A DNA stretch of 64,000 nucleotides, from NCBI GenBank assembly GCA_905250075.1, contig CAJNOP010000181.1, positions 62,001 through 126,000 of the forward strand, read 5' to 3'. Below the pieces are notes generated by a model. That model saw only the letters and a list, made by a program, of their open reading frames with translations. It was not told where the DNA came from and did no database searches. Within the stretch, counting starts at the first letter, position 1; every line of letters starts with the position of its first letter. The position numbers and the translations under genes were made by a program. The DNA comes from Rotaria sp. Silwood1 (Eukaryota; Rotifera; Eurotatoria; Philodinida; Philodinidae). This document shows positions 44,521 to 55,900 of this stretch, one piece after another.

Positions 44521-47500
44521 ATGACAACAAATCGTTCAGTACCAATTGTTGTCATATCATCCGAAAATATTCCAAATAAAATTCGTAATATTGATGATAT
44601 TGAATATGAATTATCACAAAATTATCTTCCATTAAGTAAAGTGTATTATATGAACTAGAATAAAAAGTCAATTTTTTCTTTTTGTTTAGAATCAACACCA
44701 TCACGAAAAAGTAAAGGTCGATCTCTAATTAAATGTGAGTGTTTTTTTTTGTGTTTAAACTGAATTATCAACTCATTGTATTTTATTAGATAAAAGTGCT
44801 CCACCAGTTCCAATAATTACTGATGAAAATAATGATATTAAAGAGAATGAAATTACACGATTACATGATATATCACATATTTTACCTCGATTTCCTGTTC
44901 GTCATGGTTTGATATTTATTTAATATCATTAAAAAGAAAAACTCTTTATGCAAATTTTTTTTTCTTAAAGGTATTCTTAAACAAAAACGTAAATATAAAT
45001 CAAAGAAAAAAATTTTGGCTGAAAAAAGTAATGAAATCTTTGCTTTAAGTTATCTTTAATTATACCTTTTTTGTTTTTCTTCATTGAAGCTTCAGATAAT
45101 ATTATGCGACAAGAAAATATGGATAAAATTCTTCTTGAACCAAATTTATCAAACGATGAAGTAAAACAATTTTTCATTATTAACTTTTTTTTTTCGTATC
45201 TATAGAAAAAAATCTTTCTAATGTCATTTAGAATGAAACAACAAAAAAGAAACAATTTAAAAGTAATTTAATACAATTAACACCTGATGATCTACAACAA
45301 ACAGCATTAAAAATTCAAGAAAAATATTTTCATGGAAAAACAAGTGAATATTTAATGATTAATGTTCTTAATGGAAATGAATTCGATGAATGGTTTAGAT
45401 ATTTAAGGTTGGTTTTCAATCAAATTTTAAACTTATTATTATGAATAACTCTTTTTGTTCTTATTCAAATAATAAAGAAATCTTCTCAGATGTTCTTCTT
45501 TCCGATTTCAATAACTTTTTAACGATAGATAATACATTGCGTTCTGATAAAAGCTTTAAAAAGAATTTGTGTTGACTAAACTATTGCATTTTGATCAAAA
45601 ACTTTGTTGAAAACTTGTGAGTACTTTTATGAAAGCTAGTCTAGATGAGTTCTCTATATGCATAAAGTTTCAGATCAAAATTCGAGGAATACAAGTTTTC
45701 CGAAAACCTAGAGCTTTGAAAAAATCGACGGATTAAACAGTCAATGGTTTAGTTAACTCAAAAGTCTCTTAGAATTTTTACAATTGAAACCGAACCGGAG
45801 GGGGGGGGGGTATCTACTTTCATTGAACATTTTCAACTTGAGTTATTAAACTTAATAAGCTAAAATAAGGATATAAGAAATTTTCATCTATTAAAAATTG
45901 ATTAAAATAATTTGACAAAGACTTAGAAGGATTCTTCAAGTTTAATGAAATTATAAGTAATTGAAGGAATTCTTAGGATCGATGTGAATATTGTCTTGAA
46001 CTTCCTATTTAAATCTTTCTAATAATAGAAAACTTATGTTTTATTATTGAAAAAAGTCACATGAATATTTCTCAAACTAAAAAATCAATTCCATTTGTAT
46101 AAGTCTTTTATATATTATTGATAAAATTGTAATAATTTTTTTTGTTTTATTTCAGAGCTGGTTTCAATATTCTTCTACATGGTGTTGGCTCGAAAAAATC
46201 GCTTGTATCGCTTTTCTTCAAGAAATATTTAAAAAATGAATATCTAACATTTATTATCAATGGTTTTCTGCCAAATATTACAATTAAACAAGTATATAGA
46301 AAAGATATCTAATCAGTTAATATTTCTATATACAAAACGTTTAATTTTATTCAACACTAAAATCCATAAGATTTATTTTCAGAAACATTTCAAATAGAGA
46401 AAAAAAATTTATACTCATTTAATTAATAACTTTTGTTTTCCATTATTTGTCTGTGCGATTATTAAAAGAGAAAAATACTGCACAAACTCTTTTTATGTTG
46501 TTGTTCCTCGTAATTTTGGCATATTTTTTTTTCAAAACAGAGTGAAGCGTTTTTAGACAAGTAGAATACTTGAAAAAATCAAAACATATTAGACACTCTT
46601 TATTCGTTCATTATTTTCTTGTCATAAAACGAAATTATTATTTAGGTTCTTCAAACTATATGTTCATGTGCAGAGATTAATATTAGTCAATCGAGTAATA
46701 ATGATGAATGTATACGAGATATAATAAAAAAGATTGAAAAAGAAAGTAAATTAATCAAAAATTTTTTTTTTTAACAATAAAAAAAAAGACATGTTTCGTT
46801 TGTCTAGAATTACATATTTATTTATTGATAAATAATATTGATGGAATGAATTTTCGTAATATTAATATACAAAATATATTTAAATTAGCAGCACAATGTC
46901 AATATATTCATATTCTTGCCACTATTGATCATATACATGGACCATTAAGTAAAATAAAACAAAAATCTTGTTTTGTTTTTTATTTTGATTGTTTTTTTTT
47001 TGTTTAGTTTGGAATCAACAAAGTCTTAATAGTTTTCGATGGATATGGTATGCTGTACATACATGGTAAGTTCAAAATTTCATAAGAATAAATATGTATT
47101 TTATTATTTAGGTTACCTTATATTGATGAAACAACCAATGAAAGACTTAATACAATTCGTTTAAAAACAAGTAAAGAATTTTGTTTGTTTTAATTGATTA
47201 TTTTAATATATTGAATATTTAGGTCAATTATCAATTAGTGCTGTTGAACATGTTATTGAAAGTTTAACACCAAATGCACGACGAATCTTCCGTTTACTTG
47301 TTGAAGCATTTTTAGCTAATAGTAATTCAAAAGATTATGAAGGTATGACTTTAAATTAATATTTATTTGAAAGAATTCAAAATAATTATTCTCATCATGT
47401 AGAGAGAGACTAGGAAATCATTGCAAATAGCAGTTATTTATCATAATATGTGATGCAAAAAATAATACGATAAATGTCGAATTCTATTTCTCTTTGATAA

Positions 47501-49057
47501 AAAGGGGGAGGCTGAAAGAAAACTTTTGAATTAGGATAATATAGAATATTGTCGTCTTTCGAATTATATGTTGCTTTATATTATCGTATGGTTATAAAGA
47601 AAATAGTTTGAGAAGAAAGAAAAACCTTCATGCAACGAATTTGTAGTTCTTTTATATTAACCTATTAAATAAGTTGTGTTAAGTAGCAGTTAATTATTCT
47701 ATAAAGCGTGATAATTTAGGAAGAATAATTTATTAAATATTTGAAAAATACACAAACTTAATTTTTTACTAAGGAATATGCGTTCAATGAAACTTGTTAA
47801 TAATCATTGTCATATTAGTCAGCATAAATTAGCTAAGCGTTTCAATATTAACCAATTACAAATCAATCATAGCACTGGATATGTAATTATGAAAAATGCA
47901 AATTCATTCTTGAGTGTACTTCTCTTTTTCTCCTACATCATTCTTGTTTAGAAGCCGACATTTGTTCAATTAGCTTCACATCATATATTACTTCAGTATA
48001 GACTATTTATTGAATGTATAAAATAGAGGTTTGTGATAGAGTTAAGTTATAGTATTTACACTGAAATTTTTCAATGCTTCTATGAGAGATTATAATCACT
48101 TCTAGACCAAGTTTTGACATACTAAGTTATGAAAATCAACTTTGAAAAGCTTTCCCTAATCTCATGAAGATCTATTCTCATAGTTAATTTCAATATTGTT
48201 TTTTTTTCGATCAAATACAAAGGTTTCATCATTTTGTAAAAAAAAAAACAAGTCAATTTTCGTCAAAACATGAAATTTGAGATAAATGCATGAAAAGATG
48301 ATAGCTCGAAATCTAATCTTGCATCAATGACATGATTTTTTTATTTGACACTTGGTTTTTTTTCAGATAAAGTGGAAAATTCATTTCTATGAACTTTTTG
48401 ATAGTGCATATCAGAATTCTTGAAGAAGTTTCATTGTACCTAATTGCCTCCTTTTTTATTTGAGAAAGCATGTCACAATAAAGAACATGACAGAATCTCT
48501 TTCTTTGAATTAAACATTGTTACTAGTACATAAGAAAGTACTTTGAGAATTCAAGCACCATTTTTTAGGATATTAGATATTGCTTTCCTTAAAAAGTAAG
48601 AATAAAAACGAAAGACTCTGTTATGTATTGAATCTTGATATGTTTTTTTAAACAAAAAAAAAAACTTCAGTATATAGAATGAAGGTCCCGGAGAATTTTA
48701 AGTTGCCCAATGACACGATATATCCTTGAAATTTCATGCAATTTGAATCGTACTTGAGCCAAGATTAATTTTTGACAGGTTAGAGATACTTAAAGTGATC
48801 TCTGAACTCGCTAGATGCATTTGTAATATAGATATTTATAACTTTCTTTTTTAGGCATGAAATTTACTGAATTATATGAACAATGTAAACGTTCATTTTA
48901 TGTAAATAATGAACAAAATCTTCGTTTACAATTAATTGAATTTATTGATCATCGTCTTATTAAACTTGGTAAAAGTACAAATGATGGACAAGAAATTGTT
49001 CGATTACTTATTACTGAACAAGATATTGTTCAACAATTATTAGATAAACTCAAATAA
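44521..49057 (+). CDS. ORC2: Origin recognition complex subunit 2
   Basis: Thirteen exons: 44521-44635, 44700-44744, 44790-44906, 44971-45027, 45090-45160, 45232-45407, 46156-46291, 46646-46745, 46808-46948, 47008-47065, 47112-47170, 47223-47342, 48855-49057. They splice in frame to 465 aa (human 577; the shorter part is the disordered N-terminus). ORC2 is a core subunit of the hexamer that marks replication origins and loads MCM helicases. The conserved AAA+-like core is recognised from WFRYLRAGFNILLHGVGSKKSL (read across the exon 6/7 junction), FIINGFLPNITIKQVL, the Walker-B-like YLLINNIDG, and HILATIDHIHGPLIW. A C-terminal winged-helix region follows (LSISAVEHVIESLTPNARRIF). As in other ORC2 proteins, a canonical catalytic Walker A is not obvious. 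Introns 6 (748 nt) and 12 (1512 nt) are long. AATAAA at 49137-49142. The next gene starts only 171 nt downstream. Confidence 0.93.
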
Positions 49058-49228
49058 TCTATAGTAACAAAAATAAGAGACAATTAGATACTCAATGTCA
49101 GATAGTTATTTTCTTTTTTTTTTTTGACCTCTTATGAATAAATTTCTTTTTCTATTTGTATCGAAATGCAATAAAATAAATCAACGATAAAGATGTCCTT
49201 ATTATTATTTTTTTTTGTAGATGAAAAA

Positions 49229-52200
49229 ATGAATATTGAGTTACTTTCGACATTTCAACAAAATTATCCTGAAGAATTCGATGGCACACTGGATTGTGCA
49301 TCGATGGCTGTTTGTTGTGCTTTTAATAAAGTTGGTAAGTATTTATTAAAAATACATACACATTTATACATTTTACAAAAAAAAAAACAAAGGTTCAATG
49401 TTAGCTGTTGGCTGTTCCGATGGTCGTCTTGTTATATGGGATTTTTTAACACGTGGTATAGCTAAAATAATTTGTGCTGATTGGTCACCAATATATTGTA
49501 TATCATGGTCAAAAAAATCTGATCTAATAGCAACATCATCAACAGATAATACGGTATGTATTTGGTATACATCAACAGGTCGTTGTCGTACACGTATATC
49601 ATGTATACAATCACCTATACTTAAAGTTCAATTTCATCCACGTAATTCATCTTATTTACTTATATGTCCAATGAAACATCCACCTGTATTAATTGATAAT
49701 AATGGTAAACATACAATAGTTACAATTGATGATGAACCAAATGATATTATATCAACATTTGATAGAAAAGGTGAACATATTATATTAGGTAATAGTCGAG
49801 GTTTAATTATTGTTAAAACATTTTCCGATTTAAAAACTATTTCATCATTTCGAATTACGACTGGAACAAATACAAATACGGTATTAAGACATATTGAAAT
49901 TCCTCGCCGAGGTAAGAAAATAAATCTATTCAAAATATAGTTGTATTATTCACTACATTTCAAAAAGTTCGCTTTTTATAAATGCGAATTCTTGAAACTC
50001 TTCATAGAAGCTACTGGGCGTGGGATCTTTAAATTGAGATAATTTTAAAATCATGATCTTTCTTAAAATCTAGAATCCTACAGTGGTATTTGGTAAATAG
50101 ACGTGTTAAACATTCAATAGCTTCATGAAAGGTCTATAACAACTCAAATTTTTCATTGGATTTTCATTGATATACTATACAATATCTAAAAGTGAACAAT
50201 GATTGAAATCGGAAGGAGATATCTCGAGAAGTTCTTCCGTTAGTTTGAATGTTTATTATGATATTTAAAATACCAATATACATCATATTAAATGCATAAA
50301 TTCTATTCAATTTCAAATCTTAGAAGATACGCACATCGATAATAGTTTGTATTGTGAAATTAAAATGCTTGAGAATTCCACATAATCACCATTCGAAGTA
50401 TATATTTAGATGAGATTCAAAAAGAAACAAACATTAAATTTTTTTTATATCCTAGATTAATTTCAATGAAATCTGATAAACTAAAATGAGGTTTGTCTTT
50501 AAAAGTTTTATTTCTCATACTGCTAATAAAATAATAACTGTTATATATTAAGTATTCGAACTTCGATTTAGTCTATTTTCTCCGAAGACGAATTTCGCCG
50601 AAAATAAATTTTCACCGAAAGTAATTCGCCGATTCCAGTACCACTGAAAACGAATATAAGTTGAATTTAATCGGCCATATATGCAGTCAACAATTAAATT
50701 TCAGGTAATTAGTCCATGACACCAAGCCAGTTAGAGCCCACGTGAGATAGCTTCCAAATCGATTGGATTGACTACCAAGTCAGATGGTAACCATCTGACT
50801 TGATAGTCAATTCAACCGATTTGGAAGCCATCTCATATGGGGTCTAACTGACTTGGTGTCATGGATTAATTATCTAAAATATAATTGTTGTCTATATGAC
50901 GGATTAAATTCAACTTATATTTGTTTCTGGTGATAAATTCATTTGGCGAAAATGAAATTTACCGAATACTTATGCTCTTCGTATACATTGGCTAGTCACA
51001 AGTTAGCCACAATACTATTAGACAGATGATTCGAGACAAACAGTCGCTCGTGACTGATTATACCAAGATTTGAGCACTAAACTTTGTAGATACCTGCCGA
51101 ACAAGGTAGCCACTCACCTATAGTGACCTCTAGATCAAAAAGAAAGATTCTCTAGATGGAAATCATTCAAATAATAAATACAAATCAAATTTCATTTTTC
51201 CATTGTCTAGGTCAATATTGTCTCGTTAATACAAGTGATCGAATAATTCGAATCTATAGCTATACTGAAATGTTATCATGTGGTATTGGTCGTGATCTCG
51301 AACCAAAACAAAAACTTCAAGATCTTGTTAATAAATCATTATGGCGTAAATGTTGTTGGTCAGGCGATGGTGAATATATATGTGGTGCATCGTCTCGACA
51401 ACATTCATTATATATTTGGGAAACTGTATCAGGTAATTTAGTTAAAATTTTACATGGTACAAAAGGTGAAGCATTAGCTGATGTATGTTGGCATCCAGTA
51501 CGTCCGATAATTGCAAGTATATCAAGTGGTGTTGTATCTATATGGTCACATTCCCAAGTTGAAAATTGGTCAGCATTTGCACCAGATTTTCGTGAACTTG
51601 AAGAAAATGTTGAATATCATGAACGTGAATCAGAATTTGATATTAAAGATGAAGATCGTAGTTTAGATGGTTTAGATTATGCTGGTTCACCGAATAAACG
51701 ACAACGTTTAGATACAAATGGAAATATTAAAAATGATGATGATGATAATATTGAAATCGATGTTGTTACTGATCAACGTATTGAAGCATTAGTATCAAGT
51801 GATGATGATGATATTAATGATCAACTTATTTATTTACCAGTTGCACCTGACATTGAAGATCCTGATATTGAATTTCCAACACCTGTATCTAATATACCTA
51901 AAACTCGTACAACAAGTCCATCACTACAAACACGTGTATCAGCTGATGAAACATATGATATTCAATTAAAAATTCCACCTGTTCATGATGTACATCCATA
52001 TTTTGGTGGAACAAAACAACCACGATCAACAGTTAATACATTAATAAATACTCAAGATTCTATAGGTAATAAACGTGAAATAAAAAATCGTCGTAAAGGA
52101 CATCATCATCATCATCATCACCACCATCATCATCATCATCAATTTCAACAACAAAATTCTCTTTTACAACAAGAACAAACAAGTCAACAAACAATTTTAT

Positions 52201-52478
52201 TACCAAAATCAATTGATGCAGCCGTAGCAACTGTAACAAATAATCAAAAACGCTCGTTAGTAACACAAACATTAGAAACCAAAGGACAACGAGCACGTTC
52301 AGCTCGTCTTGAAGGCAAAAAAGCTGCAGCAACAACACCAGTTGTAGTTAATACACAAACATCCGTATCAATAACGACAACAACAACAACTGAAGAAATA
52401 ATTAGTGCACCACGTACTAAGCGTGGTAGTCATCATACACATTCAATCGATAATGATGTTGACTTTGTGCCACATTAA
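49229..52478 (+). CDS. RBBP5: RBBP5, WD40 subunit of COMPASS/MLL methyltransferase
   Basis: Three exons (49229-49334, 49393-49911, 51211-52478) give 630 aa (human 538). RBBP5 is a core WRAD subunit that stimulates MLL/SET1 H3K4 methyltransferases in the nucleus. The N-terminus MNIELLSTFQQNYPEEFDGTL aligns with human MNLELLESFGQNYPEE. The WD40 propeller follows with family signatures (LAVGCSDGRLVIWDFLTRG, SPILKVQFHPR, KLQDLVN, HPVRPIIASISSGVVSIW). After it comes the ASH2L/MLL-binding hinge VENWSAFAPDFRELEENVEYHERESEFD, here read in two overlapping parts. The C-terminus is expanded and low-complexity, with an unusual run of 14 His after a basic RRKG. The ATG at 49229 is chosen by homology; an AG acceptor at 49219-49220 suggests a 5' UTR intron. 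Intron 2 (1.3 kb) holds a palindromic element. AATAAA at 52815-52820. Confidence 0.94.
50549..50972. repeat. Palindromic (foldback) element in RBBP5 intron 2
   Basis: The core arms 50713-50787 and 50791-50865 are inverted copies matching at 67 of 75 positions by my count, separated by only 3 nt. Weaker inverse similarity extends outwards, including shared ATAAGTTGAATTTAATC blocks, to AAGTATTCG near 50551 and its complement near 50970. The outer zone is rich in TTCGCCGAA/TTCACCGAA-like subrepeats. No transposase frame lies inside. This looks like a fairly young non-autonomous inverted-repeat transposon in an intron. Confidence 0.8.
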
Positions 52479-52978
52479 AATATCTATTTTGATTTAATAT
52501 TGCTTTCTTTTTCCGTTGTTCTTGTTGTTGTTGTTTAGTATTAGAATCTCTTGTGTGTATGAAAGTTTGTTGTGATTCTTTCTTTGCATTGTAAATATTT
52601 GTTTTTGTGTTTTTAAACGTACAGAAAATGATTCGTATTTAGAAAAAAACGACTTGTCTCGTCTCTTTTTTTTGTAGGATAAAGAAAAAAGATATCCTTA
52701 AGATATATGAGCAAGTCATCAGATTCTTTGAGTTATAAGATATATTGAAGGAATAGAAATGATTTTATGTATTGTATTTCAAACAAAACATTATAACTTT
52801 CCTATTACCTTGTCAATAAATTCAATAATTCTGTATTGAATTTTAATTATCTGTATGATTCAATTTTAAACAAATTTTATTAAAGAAATTTGTTTGCTTT
52901 ATTTCATTTTTGTAAATATTATTTACAACAAAAAATAAAACAAAAAAAAAATTTTCTTTCATAAGTATTATTGAAGAT
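52479..52978. other. RBBP5 3' UTR and TSFM upstream region
   Basis: About 500 nt. The RBBP5 poly(A) signal (52815-52820) is followed after some 160 nt by the TSFM start codon, so the two genes are closely packed head to tail. Nothing else is recognisable. Confidence 0.6.
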
Positions 52979-55900
52979 ATGCTTGTCTGGCGACGATTTA
53001 TTCATTCGAGTGTACCACGATATTTATCACAATCAGCTGTTGCTTCAAATTCGCCATCACCATTAAGTGTTTTACGAAAAAAAACAGGTTATTCATTATC
53101 CCATTGTCGGACAGCACTTCAGCAATTTAATGATAATCTTGAACAAGTAAATATCTTTAAAATGAGTAGAAGATTATATTAATAAATGTTGTCTTATTTT
53201 TAAGGCTGAAGCATGGCTTCATCAACGGGCTCAAGCTGAAGGTTGGAGTCGAGCAACAAAACTACAAAGTCGTGCTGCATCTCAAGGTTTAATTGGTATT
53301 ATAACAAATGCAAATGCAGCTGCCATGGTTGAGGTTTGTAAAATTGAAACTGTAGATTATTTGATATAGAGTAGCACACAAAAGTATGGAGCAGGTGTAT
53401 TTTTAAACTTCCTTCTTGATGTTTATAGTTAACATGAATCGGAAAAAATATTTGTATAACTGAAAGGATTCCCTGCCAGAATTGGTAGGCACAAATAATT
53501 CAACAAACCTACTAGGACGAGAGTCTATGCAAAACCAGCTTTCTGGATTTCCTTTGTACTTTTTGGCATAAGATTTTTTTCTTGATAGAGTAAAATGAGA
53601 TGTCTTCGTTCTTTCGATGACTTTTCTTCATTGCATTGCATTGAATTTATAGAAGGCTTCAGAGTGTCAAAAAGATGGCAAAAATTTTGAAATTTTCCAT
53701 AAAAACAAGAAAAAAAAATGTTTCTTTGGTCTTCTGTAAAATGAATGCAGTTTGATGAAGGAAAGTTATAGAGAGATNNNNNNNNNNTATCTATTACCAT
53801 AGAGAAGAACACTTAATAATACAGCTACTGTAAACTTTTGTCTGTCATTAAATATATATATTTATTTAGATTAATTGTGAAACTGATTTTGTGGCTAAAA
53901 ATGAAAAATTTCAACAACTTGTTTCTCATGTTGCAAATAGTTTAATCGCTAATCAAAAGGATAAATCGAAAGAAAAGGTTTTTATTTTATTTGATGATCT
54001 TTGTTTTTTTTTTCATTTATTCTAGTAATTTACATTTCTTTATAAAGGTATTCTATGATAAAGATGCTCTATCAACTTTACCTTCTCTTGATGATCGTTC
54101 AAAAACATTAGCTGATATAACAGCTTTATGTGTTGGATCAGTTGGAGAAAATGTTGTTTTACGACGTGGTATTGTATTTAATATTAATAATAATCAATTA
54201 TTAGCTAGTTATTGTCATGGACAAATTAATAATGCAAGTACAGATTCATGTCGTATGGGAAAATATGGTGCACTTGTTAATTATTCTCAAATTGATTCAA
54301 CTATAACAAATGATTCAAATGTAATAAAATCATTAAATAGAAAAATATTTTTAAATTCTCTGTTTTAGGATGAAAATGCTTCAACATTATCTTCAGCTCT
54401 ATTGACTCGTTCTTATCCATTACGAACAATATGTCAAAATAATATTCAAAATCCAATTGAATTAAGTACTTATCTTGATCAAGAAGATGAAACAAGTCAA
54501 CTTCATGAATATCTTAATGGATATATTTATGCATTACCATCACGTGAAAGTACACATGATTTATTTGTAAAGCATCTAAGTGCACAAATTGAACAACAAC
54601 AAATAAAAAATATTCATATTCTTCCAATGGATATTCGTATACAAACACCTGATCCTATTTATATTTATTATCCAAGTTTATGTCTCAGTACTCAAGCACC
54701 TAAAACTGATCAAGCAATAACACGTGAACCCGTTGTTATAATTGAACTTATTACACCAACAACTGAACGTTTTATATTACATGAAAAATCAATTAATTAT
54801 AAAAGAATACCATCATTAAAAGAGATTATTTATATTTGGCCAAATTTAAAACTAGCTCAAGTCGATTTTCGTGATGGTGAATCATCAAAATGGACAAGAA
54901 AATATTATGGTTTACAAGATAAAATTCCATTAGTACAAGCAATTGGTAATGGTGAATTAGTACTTACTGATATATTCAATAATATGGTAAGTCAAATATT
55001 AAGTTTTGTATTTCAATATATGAACCATTTTGATAAGACAAAATGATTTTGTACTATCAAAACAATTATTGTTTTATGTTATCACCATGAAAGGAAAAAA
55101 AGTAATCATCGTTTTCTTCCCTTATGAAATATTATTCACCATCATACATGATCATGAAATTCTAAACTTTCTAATCACATAACCTTTAAAATCTAATAAC
55201 GTCATATATTTGAGTACAAATATTCTGTAGACAAGACAAAAGTTTTTCAAACATGTTCTCAAAGTCATACATAAATATGATTATTGACTACGCAATTTGA
55301 TCAATTTTTGATAAATAAAATAAATATTAATTAGTTTTGATCTTTTATTGAGAAATAAAAATCATTATTTCTTGTATAATCAAAAAAAAGTTGTACAGTG
55401 AAAAAAAAATCTCTATCTAACGTGAATTAAACTCATTTATTTTCCAGTCAAATTACCAAAATAAAAAAGAAAAAGACAAGAAAATAAATAAATTATTCGT
55501 TCATTCATTCATTTTTTGTTAATTGCCCACCTTTTGAATAAAATGTAACGTGTACTTCACTAGCTCGACCTGTTCGTTCATCAAATATATTACAATGATT
55601 ATATGGTGGTACATAAAGATGTAATGTAACAGCTGTATCCGTATGACTTGGATTTTCAACACGATGTAAACCAATTGAATCATTTATATAAGCAACTTTT
55701 CCGTCTTTTAATTCTGTTTGACAGATAGCGTGCAATGGTTCTTCTTTATTTTCACTGCCATCATTTGGCCATGCATATTTTGTTTCAATTAAAGTTCCTT
55801 GTAAACATTTCATAAAACAATGTGAATTCGTATGATCATGTATTGATGAACCCTGACTTTCAGCCCAACATAAAATCATTAAATTAAATTTTCCATTACC

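Noticed and set aside
54369..55046. Uma2-like frame as an independent nested gene ending at a TGA at 55046
   Set aside because: No in-frame ATG precedes the domain, and a strong GTAAGT donor at 54987 plus matching phases on both sides favour an EF-Ts exon. It stays possible as an alternative 3' end of the transcript.
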